A stretch of 64,000 bases of DNA from Mesorhizobium sp. (GTDB lineage Bacteria > Pseudomonadota > Alphaproteobacteria > Rhizobiales > Rhizobiaceae): contig NZ_JAMLIG010000003.1 of assembly GCF_023954305.1 (NCBI RefSeq), positions 62,001 through 126,000 on the forward strand, given 5' to 3'. A program made the position numbers and the translations under genes. Shown here one piece after another: positions 16,926-25,951 of this stretch. Under the pieces are notes generated by a model. It saw only the letters and a program-made list of their open reading frames with translations, searched no databases and was not told the origin of the DNA. Position 1 is the stretch's first letter. The number at the start of each line of letters is the position of its first letter.

Positions 16926-17374
16926 AGCAGGTCGCCATTGATCTGCAGCGGTTCGTCGGGAATTTGAAGACCGCTTGGCCGGCCGGCGAAACGCGCCCGA
17001 CGCATCGACGGCCATATCGGCGGACCAAGCCCTATCCGATGCGGTCGAGTAAGTACGAACCTTACGAAGAACAAATTCGGGGTTGGCTCGAAGCGGCCCG
17101 ATGCTCTCGGCAGCCGCGGTCCCGCAGTGGCTCATGGCCGCCGAACCGACGCGCTTCACAACCAAAAAGCCTCAGGATAACGCAGCGCCTTGTGAAGATG
17201 CGGCGCGCGAAGATTGCCGCAAGGATCATCGTCGACGGCGGTTTGACGACGACCACGCTCGCTTCGCAAATCGAGGCGTGGAGCTATAGCGCAGGCACTG
17301 CCCCTGCCCCTGCCTCGGCGCTTGGCAACCCTTTTTCAACGAGACAATTGGAGGGGTCAGTTTCCGGAGTCGCT

Positions 17375-18322
17375 TTACACCGCCTCTGCCGGACTGCGAA
17401 ATACATCGGTGCTGAGGTAGCGGAATCCGGAATCGACGATCAGCGTCGCCACCGTCTTCCCCGGCCCCAGCCGGGCCGCAATCCGCAGGGCCGCCACGAT
17501 ATTGGCCCCAGTCGAGGTCCCGGCAAAGATTGCCTCCTCGTGTGCCAGACGCCGGGCCATTGCCTTGGCCTCATCGGTCGTTACCGTCAGAATCTCGGTG
17601 ACCTCTTCGGGATGCCAGAGCGGCGGCAGAAAGCCAAGGCCGATCCCCTCGATCTTGTGCGATCCGGGCGGTTGCCCCGACAATACCGCCGACTCGGCAG
17701 GCTCCACCGCATAGACAGGAAGATCTGGGTGGTGCCGACGCAGCGCCCGGCTCATGCCGTGCAGCGAATGGGCGGTGCTGACGGTATGCACCAGTGCGTC
17801 GACCTGACCGGCGGTCTGCTGCCAGATCTCCTCAGCCAAGCCTGAATAGCCATCGGCCCCATCTTCATTGTTCAGCTGATCGGCCCACCAGTGGCCGGGC
17901 TGGCGGCTGATTTGATCCGCCTTGGCGATCATCGCCTGGATCAGTTCCTTGGTGATCTTCTTGTTGTCGCTGGGCACATCGGTGATCGTGGCGCCGTATG
18001 CCAGCATTGCAAAGCGCTTTTCGTCGCTGAATGCGTCGGAAAACGCGAAATGGCTCTTATAGCCAAGCGCGCTGGCCACCAGCGCAAGGGAAATGCCGGT
18101 GGTGCCGGCGGTGTATTCCACCACCGTACCGCCGGGCGGCAAGCGGCCCGCCGCCGCCGCCCGCTCCACGATCATCCGCGCCAGCCGGTCTTTCATGCTG
18201 CCGGTCGGGTTGGCCGATTCCAGCTTGGCTACGATACGGGCGCTGCCATTTGGAACCATTCGGCGCAGATCGATCAGCGGTGTGTTGCCGATCGCATCCA
18301 GAACATACCGCTGGCCGCGCAT
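17375..18322 (-). CDS. PLP-dependent cysteine synthase family protein
   Basis: The 315-residue fold-type II PLP enzyme resembles CysK/CysM: IGNTPLIDL near residue 11, the Schiff-base Lys in NPTGSMKDRLA (about residue 44) and a phosphate-binding Gly-rich loop (FAGTSTGANI). The substrate loop, usually TSGNTG, reads TAGTTG here, so the substrate may not be O-acetylserine. SDNKKITKELI is shared with the decayed copy next door. It follows a DUF4242 gene on the same strand, with a divergent LysR gene beyond; probably a small LysR-controlled operon. Confidence 0.85.
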   Translation of the reverse strand: MRGQRYVLDAIGNTPLIDLRRMVPNGSARIVAKLESANPTGSMKDRLARMIVERAAAAGRLPPGGTVVEYTAGTTGISLALVASALGYKSHFAFSDAFSDEKRFAMLAYGATITDVPSDNKKITKELIQAMIAKADQISRQPGHWWADQLNNEDGADGYSGLAEEIWQQTAGQVDALVHTVSTAHSLHGMSRALRRHHPDLPVYAVEPAESAVLSGQPPGSHKIEGIGLGFLPPLWHPEEVTEILTVTTDEAKAMARRLAHEEAIFAGTSTGANIVAALRIAARLGPGKTVATLIVDSGFRYLSTDVFRSPAEAV

Positions 18323-18378
18323 GCTTCATTTCTCCCGCCAAAGACCATTCTTTGCGGAACCTCGCCGGGCGACCCGTT

Positions 18379-18642
18379 TCAGGGTGTGAGATCGAGCGCC
18401 GGGACAACCCTGTTGTAGGGCAGTCCTGCCTCGTCGTTCAGCCGCCTCACATCCTCATCGCAGGCTGCATCGAACAGACATACGCAGCGCCCGTCCTCGG
18501 GCGCGAAGGTTGAGCGGATGTAGCGTATGGCGGTGCCGTCCGCAGTCATTTCCATCGCCTTGCTGATTGCTGCCTTCTGGGCGCCGCCAAGATCTTCCAT
18601 GCTGATGCCCTTCAGATCACGTTCCACCATATAGACTGACAT
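18379..18642 (-). CDS. DUF4242 family small protein
   Basis: The 87-residue protein starting MSVYMVERDLKGIS fits DUF4242, small ferredoxin-fold proteins of which some bind nickel. Features seen include TAIRYIRSTFAPEDGRCVCLFDA, here with two Cys in CVC. AAAGGA lies about eight bases before the ATG at 18642, so this start is preferred over the ATG at 18726. It is the first gene of the DUF4242-PLP synthase pair, 56 bases apart. The exact role is unknown. Confidence 0.75.
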   Translation of the reverse strand: MSVYMVERDLKGISMEDLGGAQKAAISKAMEMTADGTAIRYIRSTFAPEDGRCVCLFDAACDEDVRRLNDEAGLPYNRVVPALDLTP

Positions 18643-18790
18643 TTGCCCGGTCCTTTCGACTGAGTATATCCGCGATAATGCGCGCAAGTCCTCGCTCATG
18701 GAACGACCGAGTGGTGATGGATCCATAGCCGACGGTTATCGAAAATGATGCTAGGCTGCTGTTGAACGAGTCCACGACGGGGAATCGGCG

Positions 18791-19669
18791 ATGGAGATGT
18801 TCCAGGTAAGATATGTGCTGGCAGCGGCGCGTCTGCTGAACTTCACCAAGGCGGCGGCGCAATGCAATGTCTCGCAGCCTGCCCTGACCAAGGCGATCAA
18901 GACCCTCGAAGCTGAACTCGGTGCGCCGCTGTTTCACCGCGAGGGCAAGAAGGTCCTGCTCAGTGATTTCGGACGGACCCTGTTGCCGCATCTCCAGCTT
19001 ATTCTGAACGAGACCGAGGCGACCCGGACCCTCGCCGACAATTTCCGGCTGCTCAACAACGTGCCGATCCGACTTGGCGTGATGTCCACCATCGGACCGA
19101 TTCGTCTCTCGAGATTCTTGGCCAAGTTCCAGGCCGACCATCATGGGGTCGAAGTCGCCGTCACCGAGGCCAGCGCTGACGAGTTGAAGTCGCAGCTGGA
19201 AAGCGCGGAGCTTGACCTGGCAGTCCTCAATCCAATGGACGACGCGCGGGCAAGGTTCATGGTGCACGAGCTTTACAGCGAGCGTTACGTCGTCATTTTT
19301 CCACCGGAGCACCGGCTTGCTGCTTTGAACGCGATAAAACTTTCCGATTTGTCGGGCGAACCCTATGTCGATCGGCTGTCTTGCGAAATGCGCGAAATGG
19401 TGATGGCGACCTGTGCTGCCAATGATGTGACGCTCTATGCGCGTTTTCGATCGGAACGTGAGGACTGGGTTCAGGCCATGGTGCTGGCGCGGATCGGATT
19501 TGCCTTCATGCCGGAATGCTCTGTCACGCTGCCAGAACTATTGCAGCGCCCCTTGATCGAGCCAGAGGTCAGCCGCAAGATCTCGATCGTCAGTGTCCCG
19601 GGACGCCCGTACAGCCCGGCAACCGCTGCGATGCTTCGGGCCGCTAAGTCATTCCAATGGCCTGGATAG
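18791..19669 (+). CDS. LysR family transcriptional regulator
   Basis: The 292-residue protein has the N-terminal winged helix (LNFTKAAAQCNVSQPALTKAIKTLE) and a periplasmic-binding-like effector domain from about residue 90 (IRLGVMSTIGPIRL). It is divergent from the DUF4242/PLP-enzyme operon with a 148-base shared intergenic region, the usual layout for a LysR activator and its target. The effector is unknown; an amino-acid or sulfur metabolite is plausible from context. Confidence 0.88.
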   Translation: MEMFQVRYVLAAARLLNFTKAAAQCNVSQPALTKAIKTLEAELGAPLFHREGKKVLLSDFGRTLLPHLQLILNETEATRTLADNFRLLNNVPIRLGVMSTIGPIRLSRFLAKFQADHHGVEVAVTEASADELKSQLESAELDLAVLNPMDDARARFMVHELYSERYVVIFPPEHRLAALNAIKLSDLSGEPYVDRLSCEMREMVMATCAANDVTLYARFRSEREDWVQAMVLARIGFAFMPECSVTLPELLQRPLIEPEVSRKISIVSVPGRPYSPATAAMLRAAKSFQWPG

Positions 19670-19829
19670 CGTGAATGATCGGGCGGCATTTGTAGGGAGG
19701 GCAACCTAGTCTTGCGATGCCGCGGCCGAATGTCCCGAGAGGGTATCCCTCAAACCGAACGAACCGTCAAGGTGGTCGCCCGACCGGGGCTTGTCAACGT
19801 TCGAGCTGGTGACGGATTGCTGCATGTTG

Positions 19830-21059
19830 CTACCCGACGATCGAGATGTGACGACCAGCTAAAAGATTGTGATCGCCGAGCTTTCCCTCGCAGTTCGCCG
19901 CATACCGAGAATTGCCAGTGAACTCGATTGTGTTTCCGACGATCCGCAGACACTCGCCATCGGTGGTCGCTCCTGCATTTCCCGCATAGAAGACGTGCGC
20001 GCCTGGCGCATAGATGAAGCCGTCTACGAATGAACCCGATGTCCCATTGATTGACAGCGTATTATCGTTGCTCATTTCCTGGTAAATGCTGATCCCCGCA
20101 TACGGACCAGCATCAGGCGGCGAGAGTTGGACGATCTCGTTCCCATTGATCGTGAACTCAGCGTCTTCCATCAGGAAGATTGTTACACCAGCGCCTTTGA
20201 GGAATCCGTTGCCACCGAGATTCACACGACCACCGCGCAGGATGTAGATGCCCGGTTCAAGCGTGACCTCCCCCGAGAACGTTCTGTTGCAGTAGGTTCC
20301 CGGTGAAAGTGTTTTGGTCTTGCCTCCCGGAACCGATCGGCACGACGTGTAGTTTGGCGGCAAAACACCAGCCAGCGGGTCACCGGATGGATACTGCTTC
20401 TCAAGTGGCGCCGGGCAATCAAGATCCGCCGCTGATCCGCTGAGACCGGAAGTTCCTCCGGAAGTGAACACGCACTCGGCTGCAATAGTAGCCGAACCGC
20501 TGAGGGTTACAGCCGATTCCGATTTGGAGTTGGCTGCAATAATACAGCCCTCCATGTCCACCTTGGCCGAGCCCTGGATCTTGATCGAAGAGGAGGCGTT
20601 TTTGTCGAGCGCCAGAACGCAGGCGGGTTGCCCCGGCTGGACGCGAACCACGCTCGTCCGAGCGACCTTCCATTCGAACGACCACCCAACTAGGGGCGTC
20701 ATAGTCAACTGCGAACCGACGGTGATGTAATTGTCGGGACCGTCCGCCTCCGCCGACGCCGTCAGTGGGCTGACCTCCGCGTCTTCATAGTCGAACTCCG
20801 ATGGAACGCCCTCAGCCGTCAGCATGTTGGCGGAGAATACGGTTCGTCCAAGGGCCTCAAGGTCTGCTTGGGACATGCCCGAGTAGTAGACGGTTCCGAT
20901 CGCCACGGCCGCCGCATCCAGTGAATTCTGGAGCTCTGTGCTCTTCCTGTTCAAATTGACGACATCCACCGCGCCGGCGAAGGCCATCATGAGCGGGATT
21001 GCGGCAAGGGAGAATATAACGGCGACGTTGCCTGACTCGGATTCAGCAAATTTGCGCAA
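19830..21059 (-). CDS. TadG-like pilus-associated protein with beta-rich C-terminus
   Basis: The 409-residue protein opens with a TadE/TadG-type segment: a short positive N-terminus, SESGNVAVIFSLAAIPLMMAFAGAVDVVNL (one membrane helix) and SLDAAAVAIG. The rest is extracytoplasmic and rich in short Gly/Ser/Asn repeats (SGSATIAAEC, PGIYILRGG, GNGFLKGAG, FTINGNE) suggesting a beta-helix or beta-sandwich. Several Cys could form disulfides. No other tad/cpa gene is present. A second copy with the same architecture lies at 29061-30284. Surface or pilus-tip function is inference. Confidence 0.8.
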   Translation of the reverse strand: MRKFAESESGNVAVIFSLAAIPLMMAFAGAVDVVNLNRKSTELQNSLDAAAVAIGTVYYSGMSQADLEALGRTVFSANMLTAEGVPSEFDYEDAEVSPLTASAEADGPDNYITVGSQLTMTPLVGWSFEWKVARTSVVRVQPGQPACVLALDKNASSSIKIQGSAKVDMEGCIIAANSKSESAVTLSGSATIAAECVFTSGGTSGLSGSAADLDCPAPLEKQYPSGDPLAGVLPPNYTSCRSVPGGKTKTLSPGTYCNRTFSGEVTLEPGIYILRGGRVNLGGNGFLKGAGVTIFLMEDAEFTINGNEIVQLSPPDAGPYAGISIYQEMSNDNTLSINGTSGSFVDGFIYAPGAHVFYAGNAGATTDGECLRIVGNTIEFTGNSRYAANCEGKLGDHNLLAGRHISIVG

Positions 21060-21505
21060 GGTCTCGGCCCCACGGGAGTGAATTTCAGGTTAACGCATAC
21101 GTCACATTCGTTTCGTGCCCGTTACAGGGGTGGGAACAATTTGTGCCGTATCTTATCCAATAGTGCGCCTGATAAACCGAAACGGCGAGAGGCGGCTGAA
21201 AGACATCAGTGTTTCGCCCGATGGCGATCGGCTGTCGTCGCGGTTCAGTCGTCTGACAACATCATGTGTCATAAGCAAACGCAGGCGGACGACAAACCCC
21301 GAGGCAAGGTTAGCAGCTACCCCGGTCGGATAGCGCAGGAAAGCCCATTCCAAAGATCATCGAAAAATTACGGTTCGGCGCCGGGCTTTCTCAAATGCGC
21401 GCACTTCCTTTCAGATTTGGAAACAATCCAGGGAGCCTTTTGAACTTCGCTTACTAGCTTCAGGCTGAGATGCTCAGTTGGCTCCAACTGAGTTTCGCAC
21501 GGGAT
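21060..21505. other. Intergenic region between TadG-like gene and IS256 element
   Basis: About 450 bases with no convincing gene. A 72-codon plus-strand frame (21115-21333) lacks a ribosome-binding site and any motif I recognise. The TadG-like promoter should lie at its left edge. Confidence 0.4.
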
Positions 21506-22872
21506 GGTGTCCCACTGAGTGGTGTAGCTGGCGGCATTGGTCGCCGTGCTCTCCGGCGTTGCCGGGCTGATCAACGCGCCACTGCTGGCAGGCTGATGAG
21601 GGGATCATCGCTCAACTGGCCGACGCTTTCCAGCGTCATGTAGCGGGCGCGCTGGACGGCCCACTCGTCGTTCTGTTCGAGCATCAGCGCGCCGACGAGG
21701 CGGACGATTGCGTCGTCGTTGGGGAAGATGCCGACCACGTCTGTGCGCCGCTTGATCTCGCCGTTGAGGCGCTCGATCGGGTTGGTGCTGTGCAGCTTTG
21801 CGCGATGCTCCTTCGGGAAGGTCATGTAGGCGAGCACGTCCGGTTCGGCGTCGTCGAGAATGGCTGCGAGCTTCGGCACCTTCGGGCGGATCTGGTCGGC
21901 GACAGCCCGCCACTGGGTGCTGGCGGCCTCCGGCGTCTCCTGCGCGAAGGCGGTGGCGATGAAGGCCGAGACGACGCGCCGGCCGCTCTTGCCGGCATGC
22001 GCCAGCACGTTGCGCATGAAGTGGACGCGGCAGCGCTGCCATGTGGCCGAGAGCACCTTGGTGACAGCGGCCTTGAGGCCTTCATGGGCATCGGAGACGA
22101 CCAGCTTCACGCCGCGAAGACCTCGGCGCGTCAGCTTGCGCAGGAACTCGGTCCAGATCGGCTCGGCTTCGGACGTGCCGATCTCCATGCCCAGGACCTC
22201 GCGCCGGCCATCGCTGTTGACGCCGACCGCGATGATGACGGCAACGGACACGATGCGACCGCCACGACGCACCTTCAGGTAGGTGGCGTCGATCCACAGG
22301 TATGGCCAGTCGCCTTCGATCGGCCGTTCGAGGAAGGCCTTGACCTTGCCGTCGATCTCCTCGCACAGCCGCGACACCTGGCTCTTCGAGATGCCGCTCA
22401 TGCCCATCGCCTTGACGAGATCGTCGACCGAGCGCGTCGAGATGCCCTGGACATAAGCCTCCTGGATCACCGCCGTCAGCGCCTTCTCGGCCATGCGGCG
22501 CGGCTCAAGGAAGCCCGGAAAGTAGGAGCCCTTCCTCAGCTTCGGGATGCGCAGCTCGACGGTGCCAGCCCGCGTCTCCCAGTCCCGATCGCGGTAGCCG
22601 TTGCGCTGGGCCGTCCGGAGCGGGCTCTTCTCCCCATAGGCAGCACCCGTGGCGGCGCCCACCTCCATCTCCATCAGCCGCTCGGCCGCAAAGCCGATCA
22701 TCTCGCGCAGCAGATCGGCGTCAGGTGTCTTCTCCACGAGCGCGCGCAGGTTCATCATGTCGTCGGTCATCGGTGGTCCTTTCGGATCAGAGTTGGTGTC
22801 GCAACCAGACCCTACCGGAAAGCGCCGATGACCACCGCGCTACCCAGCTACACCACGTCCAGGGACGTCACC
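21506..22872 (-). mobile_element. IS256-family insertion sequence
   Basis: A complete transposase gene is flanked by imperfect inverted repeats: GTGGTGTAGCTGG at 21519-21531 and its reverse complement at 22844-22856, with weaker similarity further outward (GTCCC in both). The outer boundaries are estimated from that alignment. Target duplications could not be confirmed by eye. The element sits between a TadG-like gene and the LacI gene of the TRAP operon, interrupting neither visibly. Confidence 0.8.
21571..22770 (-). CDS. IS256-family transposase (mutator type)
   Basis: The 399-residue DDE transposase is full length. Features include RNGYRDRDWETRAGTVELRIPK, the first Asp region YLWIDATYLKVRRGG, the second VVSDAHEGLKAAV with the following WQRCRVHFMRN, and the Glu region STNPIERLNGEIKRR. 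No frameshift or internal stop is seen, so it is probably active. The start ATG is preceded by AAAGGACC. It is the only apparently intact transposase in the window. Confidence 0.95.
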   Translation of the reverse strand: MTDDMMNLRALVEKTPDADLLREMIGFAAERLMEMEVGAATGAAYGEKSPLRTAQRNGYRDRDWETRAGTVELRIPKLRKGSYFPGFLEPRRMAEKALTAVIQEAYVQGISTRSVDDLVKAMGMSGISKSQVSRLCEEIDGKVKAFLERPIEGDWPYLWIDATYLKVRRGGRIVSVAVIIAVGVNSDGRREVLGMEIGTSEAEPIWTEFLRKLTRRGLRGVKLVVSDAHEGLKAAVTKVLSATWQRCRVHFMRNVLAHAGKSGRRVVSAFIATAFAQETPEAASTQWRAVADQIRPKVPKLAAILDDAEPDVLAYMTFPKEHRAKLHSTNPIERLNGEIKRRTDVVGIFPNDDAIVRLVGALMLEQNDEWAVQRARYMTLESVGQLSDDPLISLPAVAR

Positions 22873-22933
22873 TTCGCACGGTGAGCCGATAGTTGTTGTC
22901 TGGTGCCTTAGCAGCAGCCTGAAGGATGATGAC

Positions 22934-24001
22934 TCATGGGGGGGAAGTGTGCTGTGGCGGCGGCGCCGTGGTTTGCCGCAGGATAAGCTGCACCTCAACC
23001 GAGTTCTGTGGCGCAACCTCCTTTCGGTCCAATCGGTCTAGCAGATACGCCGCCGCGGCATCGCCCATCCGCTCGGTCGGCACATCGACCGTCGTGAGAG
23101 GCGGATTGGAATGCCTGGACAGTTCCAGATTGTCGAAGCCAACGACGGAAATATCCTCGGGAATCCGCAGGCCACGTTCGCGACATTCAGCGAGAGCGCC
23201 AAGAGCGAGAACGTCATTGCCACAAATCAGCGCCGTAGGTCGGGGTTGGGTGCGCGCCAACAGGGCTGCGCAAGCCTCGCGACCACTCGAAATGGAATAG
23301 GAGCATTCGAGGACACGCTCGGGCCCAAGCTCGATCCCGTGGCGTATGAGTTCTTGCCGAATCCCGGTCAAACGGGTGGTGGTCCGGTCGTTGTCGCGGG
23401 TGGGCCCGGAGATGACGCAGATGTTGCGGTGGCCGAGATGCACCAGATGGCGCGTTATGGCTGCCGCTGCCGCCATGTTGTCGAACCCGACGCTCGGATT
23501 TGTACCAGACGGGTCAAGCGTGTATGTGTTCACGAAGCAGACATCATGCTGATCGAGCAGGCTGTAGAGTGCCGGATCATGCTTCTGGCCGATCAGAATC
23601 AGCGCCTCCGCACCGCGCTCGATTAGCAGCCGGGCTTCCTTCAATTCGGTTTCCAGATCGAAGTTGAACGTGGCGACCAGCGCCGAGATTCCGGCCGAGG
23701 AGAGGCGTCGCGTCGCCGCGCCGACAAGGCTGGCGTAGATCGCGTAGTCGAGTGTTGGGATGAGAATACCCACCATGTGCGACCGCTGCGACCGCAAGGC
23801 CCGGGCCGCATGGTTGCGCACATAGCCCAACTGCTTCATCGCGCTCTCGATGCGCGCGCGTTTTTCCGGCGACACCGTGGCGGGGCTGTTGAGCGCACGC
23901 GAGACAGTGGCCGGAGCGCAACCCGCAAGCCGTGCGACGTCCGTCACACGCACCTTGGATGTCAAATCGTGAAATCGATTTCGTGAATTCAGGGGCTTCA
24001 T
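22934..24001 (-). CDS. LacI family transcriptional regulator of the TRAP operon
   Basis: The 355-residue protein has the LacI helix-turn-helix (VRVTDVARLAGCAPATVSRALN) and hinge (GYVRNHAARALRSQRSHMVG), followed by a sugar-binding-type effector domain (VGILIPTLDYAIYASLV and ALICGNDVLALGAL). It is divergent from a TRAP transporter operon. The ATG at 24001 gives 16 residues before the usual family start; a GTG at 23953 or TTG at 23965 would place the GAAATCGATTTC palindrome at 23971-23982 in the leader instead of in coding sequence. Confidence 0.88.
   Translation of the reverse strand: MKPLNSRNRFHDLTSKVRVTDVARLAGCAPATVSRALNSPATVSPEKRARIESAMKQLGYVRNHAARALRSQRSHMVGILIPTLDYAIYASLVGAATRRLSSAGISALVATFNFDLETELKEARLLIERGAEALILIGQKHDPALYSLLDQHDVCFVNTYTLDPSGTNPSVGFDNMAAAAAITRHLVHLGHRNICVISGPTRDNDRTTTRLTGIRQELIRHGIELGPERVLECSYSISSGREACAALLARTQPRPTALICGNDVLALGALAECRERGLRIPEDISVVGFDNLELSRHSNPPLTTVDVPTERMGDAAAAYLLDRLDRKEVAPQNSVEVQLILRQTTAPPPQHTSPP
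23971..23982. promoter_or_regulatory. Second LacI-type operator, near the lacI-like start
   Basis: The perfect palindrome GAAATCGATTTC repeats the core of the site at 24087-24102, with centres 118 bp apart. It overlaps the annotated 5' end of the LacI-family gene, so it may be an autoregulatory or looping operator. Confidence 0.6.
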
Positions 24002-24064
24002 TGCAGAACTAGGCCTTAAAGCTCGCTACTTAGCATACGTTTTCGGGGAGGACTAGGAAAAGGC

Positions 24065-24102
24065 TTGACTCGGGATCGCAACTTTGATGAAATCGATTTC
24101 AT
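24065..24102 (+). promoter_or_regulatory. TRAP operon promoter overlapped by a LacI operator
   Basis: A -35 TTGACT (24065-24070) is followed after 17 bp by a weak -10 TGAAAT (24088-24093). The perfect 16-bp palindrome ATGAAATCGATTTCAT (24087-24102) covers the -10. A central CG in an A/T-rich palindrome is typical of LacI-family operators. Repressor binding here would block transcription of the downstream transporter and hydrolase genes. Confidence 0.7.
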
Positions 24103-24145
24103 TCCTTAGAGGACGCTCCTCGCAAGGGAGCAGGGAGGAAAAGCC

Positions 24146-24640
24146 ATGCTAGGCGACGGCAAATCGGTCGTTCTCAGGGCGCTGTTGGCGGTTGCTAAGC
24201 TGTCCATTATCGCGATCTCGCTCGTGATGATCCTCGTGACGCTGGCGCAGGTCGTGTTCCGCTATGTTATCGCGGCCCCATTGCCTTGGTCGGAAGAGCT
24301 GGCGCGCTATTGCTTTGTCTGGATCGTCTTTCTCGGCGGCGCCGTCGGTCTGGCCCGGGGCGTACACCTGGGCCTCGATCTGTTCGTCAACATGCTGCCG
24401 CACAAGGTGCGACGCGCGCTCGACGCAGTGACCAACGCAGTCATCGCGTGCTTTGCGGCGACCGTGATCTACGCAAGCTACCCCGTGATCAACATGAACA
24501 TGTTCCAGCGCTCGCCTGCGCTGGGTGTGCAGATGTCATGGATCTATGTCGCGATCCCGATCTCGATGGCGCTGATCTTCCTGATCTCCGTCGAGCGGCT
24601 AATCAGCTATGCCGCTTCACGCAAGCTGATCGAGGATTGA
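24146..24640 (+). CDS. TRAP transporter small membrane subunit (DctQ family)
   Basis: The 164-residue, four-helix protein contains the DctQ signature LPWSEELARYCFVWIVFLGGAVGLARGVHLGLD. It pairs with the large permease encoded seven bases downstream to import organic acids or similar solutes using a Na+ or H+ gradient. It is the first gene of the LacI-controlled operon; GGGAGGAAAAG lies just upstream. Substrate unknown. Confidence 0.9.
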   Translation: MLGDGKSVVLRALLAVAKLSIIAISLVMILVTLAQVVFRYVIAAPLPWSEELARYCFVWIVFLGGAVGLARGVHLGLDLFVNMLPHKVRRALDAVTNAVIACFAATVIYASYPVINMNMFQRSPALGVQMSWIYVAIPISMALIFLISVERLISYAASRKLIED

Positions 24641-24646
24641 TCCGCC

Positions 24647-25924
24647 ATGCTTGCCATCCTGTTCCTGACATTCTTCGTGCTTCTGGTCATCAACATGCCG
24701 ATCGCCCTTGCGCTTGGCATCGCCGCGGCGGTGACGCTGGTGGTCGACCCGACCTTGCCGATTAACAGCATCGTGACCCGCGCCTTTGTTGGCGTCGATT
24801 CCTTCACGCTGCTGGCCATTCCCTTCTTCATCATCGCCGGAGAATTGATGAATGCCTGCGGCATCACCGAAAGGATCGTGGCCTTCGCACGCTCCCTGGT
24901 CGGACACATCCGTGGCGGTCTAGCGCATGTTTCCATCGTGTCGAGCATGTTCTTTTCGGGCATTTCGGGATCGGCCACGGCCGATGCATCGGCGCTGGGT
25001 TCGATGATGATCCCGGCGATGAAGAAGAACGGGTTCGATGCCGACTACGCCGTCGCGGTCAATGCATCGTCGAGTGCAATGGGTCCCATCATCCCGCCTA
25101 GCATCATGATGGTGATCTACGGCTCGATCGCCAATGTCTCGATCGCGCAGCTTTTCCTCGGCGGGTTCGTGCCGGGTGTCATGGTCGCGGTCGGGCTGAT
25201 GGGAATGGCCTACTACATCGCCCGGAAACGCAACTACCCGGCCATCCCGCGAAGCGAACTGCCGCCCGCCCTTTCGGCCTTGCGGGGAGCTTCCTGGGCG
25301 CTGCTCATGCCAGTCATCATTCTTGGCGGAATCTTCTCGGGCGTCTTCACCGCGACAGAGGCTGGAGTTGTGGCGGTCGCCTATGCCGGGCTTGTCGGCA
25401 CCTTCGTCTACAAGACGCTGACCTTCAGACTCGTGGGCCAACTCCTGGTGGACAGCGCGGTGACCACCGCTGCGGCGATGTTCCTTATCGCCATGGCGAC
25501 GTCCTTTGCATGGCTGCTTGCATGGGGCGGCTTTGGCGCCGCAGTGCTCGATGTCCTAGGCGGGATCTCGACCAATCCGACGATTGCGCTGCTGCTGATC
25601 CTTCTTTTCATCCTGATCCTCGGGCTCTTCATCGAAGGCATCCCGATCCTCATCATCTTCACGCCCGTGCTTCTGCCGGTGATCCTCGGCCTCGGAATCG
25701 ATCCGGTATTCTTCGGGGTCATTCTGGTCATGGCCGTGGTCATCGGATCGGTGACGCCGCCCGTCGGCATCCTGACTTACATATGCTGCGCCATCGCCGG
25801 CATCACGATTTCACAGGCGTTCCGCGTGCTCGTGCCGTTCTGCGCCGTCTTGATCGCGGTTCTGTTCATCTGCGCCGTGTTCCCCGTCTTCATTATGGCC
25901 GTTCCGACCATGCTCGGCCGCTGA
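24647..25924 (+). CDS. TRAP transporter large permease (DctM family)
   Basis: The 425-residue membrane protein has about twelve helices and DctM hallmarks: FFIIAGELMNACGITERIV, SGSATADASALGSMMIPAMKKNGFD and GPIIPPSIMMVIYG. It forms the transport channel with DctQ and receives solute from the DctP protein at the end of the operon. Full length and no visible defect. Confidence 0.93.
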   Translation: MLAILFLTFFVLLVINMPIALALGIAAAVTLVVDPTLPINSIVTRAFVGVDSFTLLAIPFFIIAGELMNACGITERIVAFARSLVGHIRGGLAHVSIVSSMFFSGISGSATADASALGSMMIPAMKKNGFDADYAVAVNASSSAMGPIIPPSIMMVIYGSIANVSIAQLFLGGFVPGVMVAVGLMGMAYYIARKRNYPAIPRSELPPALSALRGASWALLMPVIILGGIFSGVFTATEAGVVAVAYAGLVGTFVYKTLTFRLVGQLLVDSAVTTAAAMFLIAMATSFAWLLAWGGFGAAVLDVLGGISTNPTIALLLILLFILILGLFIEGIPILIIFTPVLLPVILGLGIDPVFFGVILVMAVVIGSVTPPVGILTYICCAIAGITISQAFRVLVPFCAVLIAVLFICAVFPVFIMAVPTMLGR

Positions 25925-25951
25925 CCAGCACGACAAAAAAAGGAAACACTT

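Noticed and set aside
23971..24102. FNR-type boxes in the TRAP promoter
   Set aside because: TTTGATGAAATCGAT does not fit TTGAT-N4-ATCAA; the palindrome is better read as a LacI site.
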